Of a stretch of 64,000 nucleotides of DNA, positions 17,617 to 27,060 are shown in pieces. Made by a program: the position numbers and the translations under genes. Each line of letters opens with the position of its first letter. Position 1 is the first letter of the stretch. The stretch spans positions 4,256,179-4,320,178 of the forward strand of contig CP126121.1 in NCBI GenBank assembly GCA_030123625.1, in the 5' to 3' direction. Origin of the DNA: Nitrospira sp. (GTDB lineage Bacteria; Nitrospirota; Nitrospiria; Nitrospirales; Nitrospiraceae). The notes below the pieces were generated by a model. It saw only the letters and a program-made list of their open reading frames with translations, searched no databases and was not told where the DNA came from.

Positions 17617-20142
17617 TCAGCTTCGGTTTTTTTGCTTTGCCTTGGCCGTCGGCGCGGCACCGACAGGATCTTCAGGCCAATGGTGCTTGGGATATCGGCC
17701 GCGTAATTCTTTGCGGACATCGTGATACGCTCGCTTCCAAAAGCCATCGAGATCTTGGGTTACCTGCACCGGCCGTTTGGCAGGGGACAGGAGATGTAAG
17801 ATTACAGGGATCTTTCCGTCCGCTACGCGAGGAGTATCCTTGCACCCGAACATTTCTTGCAAGCGTACCGCCAAGACCGGAGACTCGGATTGCTCGTAAT
17901 CGAGAGGAAGTCGGGAACCACTTGGAACCGTCATGTGAGTCGGGGCCAGCCGGTCAAGGCGACGCAGTTGTTCATACGTCAGTAAGGCATGGAGTGGTGC
18001 CGTAAGATCCAACCGTCTTACCCGATCCAGCGTGGTGATACCGGTTAAGTAAGGACCAAGCCACTGATCCACTGTCTGAAGCAATGTCTCATCCGAAAGA
18101 TCAGGCCATTCCGATCGAAGACCATCCATGCGTCTCAGCCATATCACGCGAGCACGCCACTGTCGGAGTTGAGGACCGAACGATAATACTTCAAGCCCAT
18201 ATTTATGAAAGCCTTGTAAAAGTGCGGCTTTTACTTTGTCTGCATCAGGCGATGGGACTGCTTCCTCTACAAGACTCATCGCTCCAAGTCGCCGGCGGCG
18301 TACGGCTCGAACCGCTCTGAGGGCGTCGTCCCAGGTCACTTCTTCTTCCTCAATCAATCGGTTCCGGTACAGGGATACAATATCTTTAGGGGCGATCGGA
18401 ACAGCGAGATTGATCTCGGACCACTGATCGCCTCCCCCCAAGTCGGCAATCACCAGAAAGGGTTCCAGGGCCAAGGGATCGGCTGTCTTAAACCGAGCAC
18501 CTCGGCCATTCACCAGGCGGTAATGCCCCTCGGACTGCCGCCGTGCAATTCGATCAGGATAGGCCAGTGCAACCAACAGCCCGATTGAGCTTGAACAATC
18601 ATATCCGTTGTTTTCGACCCCGCGAGATTGTTCGCTGATGAGCCGTCTCCGCCATAGTCGAGCCGTTCGTCTCACTCGGTCAACCGCGGCTCGATTCACC
18701 TCCAGACCGATTGAATCGTACTGTCCTCGCAGAACGTCCAGCCTGACCCGCAAATCAGCGTTCTGTTGTTCCCGTGGTCCGTGATGAAGAATGTCTCGTT
18801 CACTCAACAGCGCCGCCACCTCGCAAGCGAGATCGGCAAGGCCCAACGGCACTGCGCCAAGCATCATGTGCGCGAGGCGTGGATGCAGGGGAAGCTCGGC
18901 CATTCTTCCGGCATGGTCGGTCGGCCTCCCATCAGCTGAGAAGGCTCCGAGTTGGACCAATAAGTCTTTAGCCTGTGTGACTGCACCGGCCGGTGGCGGA
19001 GTGAGCCACGATAATTCGGCCGGATCATGAGCGCCCCACTGTGCAAGATCGAGCATCAGAGGAGTGAGATCCGCATCGAGAATTTCCGGTGGACGACGGG
19101 GAGCAAGCATAGCCTGTTCTTTTTCGGTCCACAGTCGGTAGCAGATGCCCGCTTCAAGTCGTCCCGCCCTTCCGCGGCGTTGTTCCGCAGAATCTTTCGT
19201 GACACGAATCGTGTCCAATCGAGTCAGACCGGAGCGTGGATCATACCGTGGAATACGTTCACGACCTGCATCGATCACCACGCGGATGCCGTCGATCGTC
19301 AGACTGGTTTCGGCGATGGAGGTGGCAAGCACGACTTTTCTCAGCCCCGGAGCGGTCGGTCGAATCGCGGCATCCTGCATGTCCTGAGGAAGATCACCGT
19401 GCAGCGGCGCGATCTGTATGGACCGGTCCAGGCCAAAGTCCTGGAGGAGCCGTTCGACCCGACGAATTTCGGCCATCCCCGGCAAGAAGACCAACAGACT
19501 CCCCTGATCTTTTGCCAGCGATTGCCGGATGAGGTGCGATACGGCCACGTCGAGCCGTCCGATAAGCGGCTGATCAAGGTACTGGGTCTCGACCGGAAAC
19601 ATCTGGCCTTCGCACGTGACGAGGGGAGCTTGACCCAACAGTTCGGCAACAGGACCGCAGTCCAGAGTGGCCGACATAATTAAGAGACGAAGGTCGGGGC
19701 GGAAGAGGCGTTGAGCTTCGAGGCACAGAGCAAGTCCCGTGTCCGCTTGCAGGCTTCGCTCGTGAAATTCGTCAAACAACACGATGCCGTAGGCCTCCAG
19801 CGATGGGTCTTGTTGGAGCAGCCTCGTCAGCACCCCTTCCGTAACCACCTCGATTTTCGTCGCCGGTCCGATCTTCGTTTCGAGACGCATCCGATAGCCG
19901 ACGGTCTCTCCGACATCCTCTTGTAATCCTTCCGCCATGCGATGAGCGGCGGCTCGCGCAGCGAGCCGCCGAGGTTCGAGCAATAAAATTTTTTTATCCG
20001 ACAACCAGCGGGCTTTCAGGAGTGCCAAGGGAACGAGCGTGGTTTTCCCGGCTCCTGGAGGGGCTGTCAGCAATACATTCGGGCCGGCTTCCAATGCTCG
20101 GCAGAGTGACGGGAGGACATCTTCTATTGGAAGTGGAGACAT
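17617..20142 (-). CDS. hrpB: ATP-dependent helicase HrpB
   Basis: The 841-residue protein starts with MSPLPIEDVLPSL and has the DEAH-type order: Walker A (APPGAGKTTLVPLALL, near residue 28), DEFHER, SATLD, the HGDLPQDMQ stretch of domain 2 and RRGRAGR (motif VI). A long C-terminal HrpB domain follows with the end GRYPKHHWPEDP, typical of this family. Length fits HrpB (about 800-850). The substrate of HrpB in most bacteria is unclear. The gene is divergent from the small gene at 20232. Confidence 0.93.
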   Translation of the reverse strand: MSPLPIEDVLPSLCRALEAGPNVLLTAPPGAGKTTLVPLALLKARWLSDKKILLLEPRRLAARAAAHRMAEGLQEDVGETVGYRMRLETKIGPATKIEVVTEGVLTRLLQQDPSLEAYGIVLFDEFHERSLQADTGLALCLEAQRLFRPDLRLLIMSATLDCGPVAELLGQAPLVTCEGQMFPVETQYLDQPLIGRLDVAVSHLIRQSLAKDQGSLLVFLPGMAEIRRVERLLQDFGLDRSIQIAPLHGDLPQDMQDAAIRPTAPGLRKVVLATSIAETSLTIDGIRVVIDAGRERIPRYDPRSGLTRLDTIRVTKDSAEQRRGRAGRLEAGICYRLWTEKEQAMLAPRRPPEILDADLTPLMLDLAQWGAHDPAELSWLTPPPAGAVTQAKDLLVQLGAFSADGRPTDHAGRMAELPLHPRLAHMMLGAVPLGLADLACEVAALLSERDILHHGPREQQNADLRVRLDVLRGQYDSIGLEVNRAAVDRVRRTARLWRRRLISEQSRGVENNGYDCSSSIGLLVALAYPDRIARRQSEGHYRLVNGRGARFKTADPLALEPFLVIADLGGGDQWSEINLAVPIAPKDIVSLYRNRLIEEEEVTWDDALRAVRAVRRRRLGAMSLVEEAVPSPDADKVKAALLQGFHKYGLEVLSFGPQLRQWRARVIWLRRMDGLRSEWPDLSDETLLQTVDQWLGPYLTGITTLDRVRRLDLTAPLHALLTYEQLRRLDRLAPTHMTVPSGSRLPLDYEQSESPVLAVRLQEMFGCKDTPRVADGKIPVILHLLSPAKRPVQVTQDLDGFWKRAYHDVRKELRGRYPKHHWPEDPVGAAPTAKAKQKNRS

Positions 20143-20231
20143 GACGTGATAGGGTCACTACGAGAGCAGTACTGTACCAGACCATGAAGATGGGAGAAAT
20201 GGTGAACCGTTCAGAACATGAGGAAAACTCG

Positions 20232-20429
20232 ATGTCGACCTATCGTTGGAACCAGGACAAACCGACAAGGCCGGGCTGGTATTGGTTCCGAGGACCAGCC
20301 CACGAAGCCGACCCTTTCATCGTGCTGGTCGATCAAGCGGGAGAGTTCCAATGGCCGGACGGCGGATTCCAAGAGGTCTCGCTCGCCAACGGTGAATGGG
20401 CCGGCCCGATCGAGGAACCGCAAGAGTAG
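20232..20429 (+). CDS. Small protein of unknown function
   Basis: The ATG at 20232 follows GAGGAAA; an ATG at 20184 would add 16 residues. The 65-residue protein is rich in Trp and Pro (TRPGWYWFRGP, EWAGPIEEPQE), a pattern that suggests a small folded beta domain. It is transcribed toward zwf, with about 100 bases between. No family is recognised. Confidence 0.5.
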   Translation: MSTYRWNQDKPTRPGWYWFRGPAHEADPFIVLVDQAGEFQWPDGGFQEVSLANGEWAGPIEEPQE

Positions 20430-20535
20430 GTCGGGGCTTTGTTTGAAAGAAGACCTAGGATTTAGGGGGTCGTTCATTGACGAGCGGAAGAATGCGTCAT
20501 CGCTTCAATCTTCAGAATCTCCACGGGACTGATGG

Positions 20536-21999
20536 ATGAGACAGGAAACGGTTGAGCCACATCTGTTTATTATTCTGGGGGCGACAGGAGATTTGACGCG
20601 TCGGAAACTGCTGCCGGCATTGTTTCACTTGCGCACCTACGGTGAGTTGGAAAAGCAGAATACGCTCATCATCGGGGCCGCATTGCCCGAAATGAGCGCG
20701 GACGCGTTTCGCTTGTGGGCTTATGAGGGACTGTGCAATTCAGGCGCTCGTCACGCTCCTGATCTCCGGCAATGGTGCGAACATCATCTCTACTATCAGA
20801 CCTTGCGGGAAGGTACATTGGAGGACTACCAAGCGCTCGCCACGTGTATTAGCCGCATGGAAGTGGCCAGGAATCTGCCCCCAAATCGGATTTTCTACCT
20901 GGCGCTCCCGCCGACGATTGTGCCGGAAACCTTGGAATTACTCGATCAAACCGGCTTATTGAAAAGTCATGGATGGGTGCGCGTGGTCTTTGAAAAACCC
21001 TTCGGTCATGATTTTCATTCCGCCCGCGCACTCAATACCCTTTTACACCGCTATCTCGACGAATCGCAGATTTACCGCATCGATCATTATCTCGGTAAAG
21101 AGACCGTGCAGAATCTCTTGGCCTTTCGCTTCGCGAACCCCATTTTTGAGTCGCTGTGGAATCGCGATACGGTGGAAAGCGTGGAAATCACGGTGGCTGA
21201 AGATCTCGGCGTGGAACATCGAGGAGCCTACTATCAAGAAGCCGGTGCCTTGCGTGACATGGTGCAGAACCATTTGACGCAGCTGCTGACCGTCGTCGGT
21301 ATGGAAGTGCCGACTTCCTTCGAAGCGTCCGAGATCCGGGCTGAAAAACTGAAAGTGCTTCGCTCTATTTCCCCGATTCTCCCGCAGGACGTCATCTTCG
21401 GCCAATATACGGCGTGGGATGTCGCCGGCCAGCGGATTGCCGGCTATCTGGAAGAACGAGGTGTCTCTCCGGACTCGACCACCGAGACGTATGTGGCGCT
21501 GAAGTTGGAGATCCACAATTGGCGCTGGAGGGGAGTGCCGTTTTACTTACGAACCGGGAAACGACTTCCGCGCAAGATCACGCAAGTGGCGGTCACCTTT
21601 CGTGCGGCGCCCACTCAAATCTTTCGATCGTTGGAGTCGGGCAGCCTGAACCCCAACAAGTTGCTGATCACCTTGCAGCCGAGTGAAGGTTTCTCGCTCT
21701 GCTTCTCCGTGAAAACCCCCGGGCGGCCGTTCAAGTTTACCGATCGGGCGCTGCGATTCGACTATGGTCAGACCTTCGGCGAGTTGCCGGAAGCCTATGA
21801 AACGCTGTTGCGCGACGTCATGATCGGCGATCAGACGCTGTTCGTCACCGCGGACTTTACGGAAACGGCCTGGCGACTCTATGACCCGCTTTTGGCCAAT
21901 CCCCGACCAGTGCATTTCTACACGGCCGGCTCGTGGGGTCCACAGGAAGCGGACGCGCTTGTGGAACGCGACGGTCGGACCTGGCAATTGGGTTGGTAG
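20536..21999 (+). CDS. zwf: Glucose-6-phosphate 1-dehydrogenase
   Basis: The 487-residue protein has the NADP site GATGDLTRRKLLPALF near the start, EKPFGHD, and the substrate and active-site signature RIDHYLGKETVQN. Full length agrees with bacterial G6PDH. It oxidises glucose 6-phosphate to 6-phosphogluconolactone with NADP as the first step of the oxidative pentose phosphate pathway, in the cytoplasm. The MFS gene starts 50 bases downstream, and an SMP-30-type lactonase follows, which fits a shared path. Confidence 0.95.
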   Translation: MRQETVEPHLFIILGATGDLTRRKLLPALFHLRTYGELEKQNTLIIGAALPEMSADAFRLWAYEGLCNSGARHAPDLRQWCEHHLYYQTLREGTLEDYQALATCISRMEVARNLPPNRIFYLALPPTIVPETLELLDQTGLLKSHGWVRVVFEKPFGHDFHSARALNTLLHRYLDESQIYRIDHYLGKETVQNLLAFRFANPIFESLWNRDTVESVEITVAEDLGVEHRGAYYQEAGALRDMVQNHLTQLLTVVGMEVPTSFEASEIRAEKLKVLRSISPILPQDVIFGQYTAWDVAGQRIAGYLEERGVSPDSTTETYVALKLEIHNWRWRGVPFYLRTGKRLPRKITQVAVTFRAAPTQIFRSLESGSLNPNKLLITLQPSEGFSLCFSVKTPGRPFKFTDRALRFDYGQTFGELPEAYETLLRDVMIGDQTLFVTADFTETAWRLYDPLLANPRPVHFYTAGSWGPQEADALVERDGRTWQLGW

Positions 22000-22050
22000 G
22001 CGCCCCGGACATTGGACAGACGCGTCCCGTTGCCGTATTACTTATGACAC

Positions 22051-23490
22051 ATGCCTACCGATTCCGACGCCCCGATCTCCACCAATATCCCGCAACGAAT
22101 GGACCGGTTGCCATGGGCTCGCTGGCACTGGTTGGTCGTCGGAGCGCTGGGGATCACGTGGCTGCTTGACGGGCTTGAAGTGTCGATCGTGGCCTCACTC
22201 GGCCCGACGTTGACCCACCCTGACGCCTTGCACCTCACGCAATCGGAAGTAGGACTCACGGCGTCCGCCTACTTGGCCGGTTCGGTCCTCGGCGCGCTCC
22301 TCTTTTCTTATCTCACCGATCGGCAAGGACGAAAGAAATGGTTCATGATCACCTTGGCGCTGTATCTCACTGCGACGGTCTTGACGGCTTTTTCTTGGGA
22401 CCTCATGAGCTTCATGTTCTTCCGATTTCTGACCGGCGCCGGCATCGGGGGCGAATACGCAGCCATCAATTCCGCGATCGATGAATTGATTCCCGCCAGA
22501 AACCGGGGCCATACAGATCTCGCGATCAACGGAACCTGGTGGCTTGGATCGGCGGCCGGCGCACTGATGACACTGCTCTTGCTGAATCCTGCAATTTTCC
22601 CTGAATCCATCGGGTGGCGGCTCTGTTTCGTCCTCGGCGCCCTGCTTGGAGTCGCCATCATCATCGTTCGGCGCGTCATCCCGGAAAGCCCGCGCTGGCT
22701 CATGACCCACGGTCGGGTCCCTGATGCGGAAACCGTTGTGTCGGAGATCGAACGACAAGTAGCGCAAGATCGAGGCATATCGCTGGAAGACCCACAAGGC
22801 ACGATCACGGTACATGGCCGTCCCCATGCGACGATCGCGACCGTGGCGCGAGAGCTGTTTCAGTCTTATCCCAGGCGGACAGTCTTAGGCATAGGGTTGA
22901 TGATGACACAATCGTTCATGTACAACGCCGTGTCGTTCACCTATCCGCTGCTGCTGACGAAATACTATGCCGTACCGAGTGCCGACATCGGTCTCTACAT
23001 CCTCCCGTTCGCATTGGGCAATTTTTTAGGGCCGCTCTTGTTAGGACGACTGTTTGATACGGTCGGCCGCAAACCAATGATCAGTCTCACCTACAGTGTC
23101 GCCGGGATCCTTTTAGCGGGCATGGGATATTTGTTCTGGACCGGTTCCTTGACCCTCACCACGCATATGCTGTTGTGGTCGGCGATTTTCTTTTTTGCAT
23201 CGGCCGGAGCCAGCGCCGCCTATCTGACGGTGAGCGAGGTGTTTCCGATGGAGATCCGCGCGATGGCGATCGCCTTTTTCTTCATCGTGGCGCAAGGAGC
23301 CGGCGTAGCGGCGCCGTGGCTCTACGGAATGCTCATCGAAACATCAGCCACGAGTGTCTTCTACGGATATCTCTTGGGCGGAGGCATGATGCTCCTCGGT
23401 GCGGCGATTGAGCTGTGGCTGGGAATCAATGCGGAAGGGCGATCTCTCGAGCAATTGGCGCCCCCATTATCCACGCGAGCATCGTCTTAA
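22051..23490 (+). CDS. MFS transporter, sugar-porter-like
   Basis: The 479-residue protein has 12 membrane helices and the MFS loop motifs: DRQGRKKWF between helices 2 and 3, PESPRWLMTHGR in the middle and DTVGRKPMI between helices 8 and 9. These resemble sugar and aromatic-acid porters of the MFS. The substrate is not known. Between zwf and the SMP-30 lactonase, a sugar or sugar acid is a fair guess, by inference only. Confidence 0.88.
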   Translation: MPTDSDAPISTNIPQRMDRLPWARWHWLVVGALGITWLLDGLEVSIVASLGPTLTHPDALHLTQSEVGLTASAYLAGSVLGALLFSYLTDRQGRKKWFMITLALYLTATVLTAFSWDLMSFMFFRFLTGAGIGGEYAAINSAIDELIPARNRGHTDLAINGTWWLGSAAGALMTLLLLNPAIFPESIGWRLCFVLGALLGVAIIIVRRVIPESPRWLMTHGRVPDAETVVSEIERQVAQDRGISLEDPQGTITVHGRPHATIATVARELFQSYPRRTVLGIGLMMTQSFMYNAVSFTYPLLLTKYYAVPSADIGLYILPFALGNFLGPLLLGRLFDTVGRKPMISLTYSVAGILLAGMGYLFWTGSLTLTTHMLLWSAIFFFASAGASAAYLTVSEVFPMEIRAMAIAFFFIVAQGAGVAAPWLYGMLIETSATSVFYGYLLGGGMMLLGAAIELWLGINAEGRSLEQLAPPLSTRASS

Positions 23491-23636
23491 GTCTCTTCTG
23501 AACTCTCTGTCTTTCCGCCCGCACGTCCATGCTCCGTGCACCTGAGATTCCTGCGGCTCGGGTTGTTCCCAGTTCATGCCGATCCGTTACACATGTACGC
23601 ATGCTAGGGGAGATGAGACAGATTGGAGACCTCTCT

Positions 23637-24521
23637 ATGCCGAAACCCAGTACGACACTCGATGATAACCTGATGATTCTTCACGACGACCAAGTGCGCA
23701 TTGCCTTCGATGGAACCATGACAAGACCGCAACTGGATCATCCGGAAGGGCTGGCGTTCGATCGTGACGGACGACTCTACTGCGGCGGCGAACAGGGACA
23801 GATCTTTCGTCTCTCCCTCGAGGATCGCACCTTGGAGCAAGTCGGCGATACGGGCGGTTTTTGCTTGGGAATGGCCTTCAATGCGGAGGGTGACCTTTTC
23901 ATCTGTGATTCGCGCCACGCCGCCGTGTTTCGTTTTCGTCCGGACACCGGACAACTGGAGGTGTTCGCCAAGGAAGCCGATGGACGACGGCTCCGTATTC
24001 CGAATTATCCCGCCTTCGATGCCGAAGGGCGTCTCTACGTCTCCGATAGCTATGAGTTCAAGGAACCGGGTCCGGGTATTTTTCGATTCACTCCGGACGG
24101 GCGAGGAGAATTGTGGTACCGGGAACCGCTCAACTTCGCGAACGGCTTGGCCTTCTCCCCGGATGGTTCGGCCCTGTACGTCATTGAAAGTTTTTCCCGC
24201 AGCCTCAGCAGAATTCCGATGACGGGTACAGGCGAGGCGGGACAACGAGAACAGGTCGCTTTCGTCGGCATGGTTCCGGACGGGTTGGCGGTGGATGCGT
24301 TAGGACGGCTGTACGTCTCCTGTTATGAGCCGAGCGCCGTCTATCGAATTGCGGTGGACGGCACGGTTGAAACGATTTGGCATGATCCGGAAGCCGTCGT
24401 GCTGTGTCATCCCACGAATTGCGCATTTCGGGGAACCAGTCTGTACACCGTCAATCTCGGCAAGTGCCATATTACGGAGCTTGCCGTTGGAATTGAAGGC
24501 AGTCCGCTGCCGGCGATGTAA
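23637..24521 (+). CDS. SMP-30/gluconolactonase-family lactonase
   Basis: ATG 23637 (MPKPSTTLDDN) is the likely start; the ATG at 23529 would add 36 odd residues. The 294 residues have the beta-propeller pattern of SMP-30/gluconolactonase: HPEGLAFDRDGRLYCGGEQG near the start, repeated LYVSDSYE and FANGLAFSPDGSALYVIES blades, and GMVPDGLAVDALGRLYVSCYEP. These proteins hydrolyse sugar lactones with a divalent metal. It may supply a lactonase activity after zwf, though the real substrate is unproven. Confidence 0.88.
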   Translation: MPKPSTTLDDNLMILHDDQVRIAFDGTMTRPQLDHPEGLAFDRDGRLYCGGEQGQIFRLSLEDRTLEQVGDTGGFCLGMAFNAEGDLFICDSRHAAVFRFRPDTGQLEVFAKEADGRRLRIPNYPAFDAEGRLYVSDSYEFKEPGPGIFRFTPDGRGELWYREPLNFANGLAFSPDGSALYVIESFSRSLSRIPMTGTGEAGQREQVAFVGMVPDGLAVDALGRLYVSCYEPSAVYRIAVDGTVETIWHDPEAVVLCHPTNCAFRGTSLYTVNLGKCHITELAVGIEGSPLPAM

Positions 24522-24556
24522 GACGATACGATGCTCTCCGTGCGGGGAAACCGACA

Positions 24557-25330
24557 TCAGCGTTCACTCTCAAGAAGCTTCGTTTTGGCCCTCGAATACC
24601 GGTTACGCAGTTTGATCGGCGGTCTTGTGCGTGCTCGGACTCGTAAATTGATCATCTCCACAGCGACGGAAAATGCCATCGCAAAATAGATATAGCCCTT
24701 GGGCACGTGAACATCAAAGCCCTCCACCATCAAGGTCACACCGACAAGGATGAGGAACGACAGTGCCAAGATTTTGATCGTCGGATGGGCATCGACGAAA
24801 TCGCCGATGGGCTGAGCGGCGAACATCATGACGAGCACAGCCGCAATGATTGCCGTTGCCATAACGGACACCTCATCGACCAAGCCGACCGCCGTGATGA
24901 CGGAATCCAACGAGAAGACGATATCCAACAGAGCGATCTGAAGCAGCATCATTCCAAGGCCGGCTGGAACGGAGGAGAAGTCCTGTTCATCCGTCCCTTC
25001 CAGGCTGTTATGGATCTCGTGAGTCGCTTTGATGAGGAGAAACAGTCCGCCGATGATGAGGATCAGATCCCGGCCCGAGACGGCTTGATTCAACACCGTG
25101 AACAGAGGAGCCGTCAGTTCCATCATGAGTGAAATGGAAAATAACAAGCCCAGTCGCGCCACCATCGCAAGACCGAGCCCAAGACGACGGGCCAAATTCC
25201 GTTGGTGCAGGGGAAGGCGCCCTACGAGGACCGAAATAAAAATAATGTTGTCGACTCCCAGCACGATTTCGAGGGCGGTGAGCGTACCCAGCGCGATCCA
25301 CATCTCTGAATTGGTCAGCCAATCGAACAT
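24557..25330 (-). CDS. TerC/YkoY family integral membrane protein
   Basis: The 257-residue protein has about seven membrane helices and the TerC hallmark EIVLGVDNIIFISVLVGRLP near residue 22, plus a second LLDIVFSLDSVITAVGLV with conserved acidic residues inside the membrane. Members are linked to tellurite resistance or to manganese export at the membrane. The gene is convergent with the lactonase gene; its own promoter would lie in the long gap to the right. Confidence 0.92.
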   Translation of the reverse strand: MFDWLTNSEMWIALGTLTALEIVLGVDNIIFISVLVGRLPLHQRNLARRLGLGLAMVARLGLLFSISLMMELTAPLFTVLNQAVSGRDLILIIGGLFLLIKATHEIHNSLEGTDEQDFSSVPAGLGMMLLQIALLDIVFSLDSVITAVGLVDEVSVMATAIIAAVLVMMFAAQPIGDFVDAHPTIKILALSFLILVGVTLMVEGFDVHVPKGYIYFAMAFSVAVEMINLRVRARTRPPIKLRNRYSRAKTKLLESER

Positions 25331-25965
25331 GCGATTCTCCAGATAAGCAAAGGCAACAGATCCAAAATTCGCTCCAGGGTAAGGTCTCCTTTTCAGCGTG
25401 AGGAGTCAATCAGAGAGATCAATATGATCAAGCTTTGGTGCGTCATGTCACGTCATGATCGGCTACGAATCATTTCTGAACATATCCATTTCTTCCTGCT
25501 CCCCTGACACTCCTTGCTTCATTGTCCATGGAGCGAGACTCACAAGACGGACTAGGTATAAAGAGCCGGATCTAGAAGGCCCTAATTATGAAACGCCCAG
25601 GGGGCCATTATGCACTAACCTTCCATTGCGCCCAATGCTATTTATCAGAAGCGCCGCCTCGAATCCCGTGGAGCACAAAGAGTCATCGAGAAAATCCGTG
25701 TACGTGTAGGCGCGTACGTGTAGGATTGTGCAGGTATTTTTACTAGATCCGCCACGCCTTCCTATGATATACGCTAGGTCGTATGTAGGGAGCCTCGGCT
25801 CATTCACACGGTGTGGCTCTATTCATCACCGATGTCCCGCGTTGGAATGGGCCTTTCACGCTTGTTGAAGGCAGAGTCATGTCCGATCGTATCGGTGGAC
25901 CTCTATTTCATGAAAGACAAGACCCCAGGGATACCGTGTAGGAATCTCCACCAGGGGGTGCGCTT
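25331..25965. other. Long intergenic region before the sigma-54 activator gene
   Basis: No convincing gene is seen over about 630 bases. The region must carry the terC promoter and that of the activator at 25966. A direct repeat TACGTGTAGG lies at 25701-25710 and 25715-25724, 14 bases apart. An in-frame short reading frame of 20 codons (25879-25941, MSDRIGGPLFHERQDPR...) ends at TAG 27 bases before the activator's ATG. Confidence 0.6.
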
Positions 25966-27060
25966 ATGGGAACCCTAGATGAAATGGTGGGTGCGAGTCC
26001 CGCCATCAGCGCAGTTTTCGATTTGATTCGCAAAATGGCGAACACCGAGATGCCGGTGCTCATCACCGGTGAGACGGGCACGGGTAAGGAATTGACCGCG
26101 CAAGCGATCCATGAGCGAAGTCTCCGAAAACTCGGACCATTCGTGCCGATCAATTGCGGGGCCATCCCGGAAACCTTGTTGGAGTCGGAATTATTCGGAC
26201 ATGAGCGCGGGGCTTTCACAGGAGCCGTCCAACAAAAGAAGGGCAAACTGGAAGCGGCGGCCGACGGCACATTATTTCTTGATGAAATCGGCGATCTGTT
26301 GCCGGCCCTACAAGTCAAACTGCTGCGGTTTTTACAGGAAGGCACATTCGAACGGGTCGGCGGGCAAGAGACGCTCCATGTCGATGCGCGTGTCCTTGCG
26401 GCGACTAATGTCGATTTGAAAACGGCGATCGACAAGAACCTCTTTCGAGAGGATCTCTATTATCGGCTCGGCGTGCTGCATATTCATCTGCCACCGCTGC
26501 GGGACCGGGGCGAAGACACTTTACTTATGGCCATGGTCTTTCTTAAGCAAGCCGCCGCGGCCTATCGCAAGACGATCCGAGGCTATACGCCCCAGGCTGT
26601 CGACGTGCTGCGTGCCTATTCGTGGCCGGGAAATGTGCGGGAGCTCAGCAATCGAGTCCGACGCGCCGTCGTCATGGCGGAAGGGATAGAGATTACTCCG
26701 CATGACTTGGATCTGGCCGCCGAGGAACTCCAACCAGCGGATTCCCTGGATTCTCTGCGGGCGGCTCACCGCCGGATTGAGATGGAGTTGCTGGTGAAGG
26801 CGATCAGCTTGCACCGCGGGAACTTGACCAGGATGGCCAGAGATCTGGAGGTAAGCCGCTCCACGTTGTACCGAAAACTGCGGGCCTATGGGCTTGAAAA
26901 GTTCGTGCCCGCTGCGACTCCGCCTTCTTTCGACACAAGATCCAAGTCCAAGAAGTCGACAAAATTCTCCGTTCAGGAGAGCGAGGGCGAGATGCCGCGT
27001 GAATCTACAGCGGTGAACCTTGCCTTGGAGCCGACGGATCAGGCCACTCAATCGGTCTAG
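25966..27060 (+). CDS. Sigma-54-dependent activator without a sensory domain (AAA+ plus Fis HTH)
   Basis: ATG 25966 follows AGGGGG. The 364-residue protein opens directly with the AAA+ domain: Walker A GETGTGKE (near residue 32), GAFTGA (the sigma-54 contact loop), Walker B LFLDEIGDL, and then a Fis-type HTH near residue 280-310 (LTRMARDLEVSRSTLYRKLRAYGL), with a charged tail. There is no receiver, GAF or PAS domain, so control must come from its level, a partner or a trans signal. The upstream in-frame codons suggest a lost N-terminus behind an amber codon. Targets are not visible here. Confidence 0.88.
   Translation: MGTLDEMVGASPAISAVFDLIRKMANTEMPVLITGETGTGKELTAQAIHERSLRKLGPFVPINCGAIPETLLESELFGHERGAFTGAVQQKKGKLEAAADGTLFLDEIGDLLPALQVKLLRFLQEGTFERVGGQETLHVDARVLAATNVDLKTAIDKNLFREDLYYRLGVLHIHLPPLRDRGEDTLLMAMVFLKQAAAAYRKTIRGYTPQAVDVLRAYSWPGNVRELSNRVRRAVVMAEGIEITPHDLDLAAEELQPADSLDSLRAAHRRIEMELLVKAISLHRGNLTRMARDLEVSRSTLYRKLRAYGLEKFVPAATPPSFDTRSKSKKSTKFSVQESEGEMPRESTAVNLALEPTDQATQSV

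Noticed and set aside
25455..25709. Short frame and tRNA-like TCGAATCCC in the gap before the sigma-54 activator
   Set aside because: No cloverleaf can be folded around it and no acceptor stem pairs; the frame has no ribosome site.
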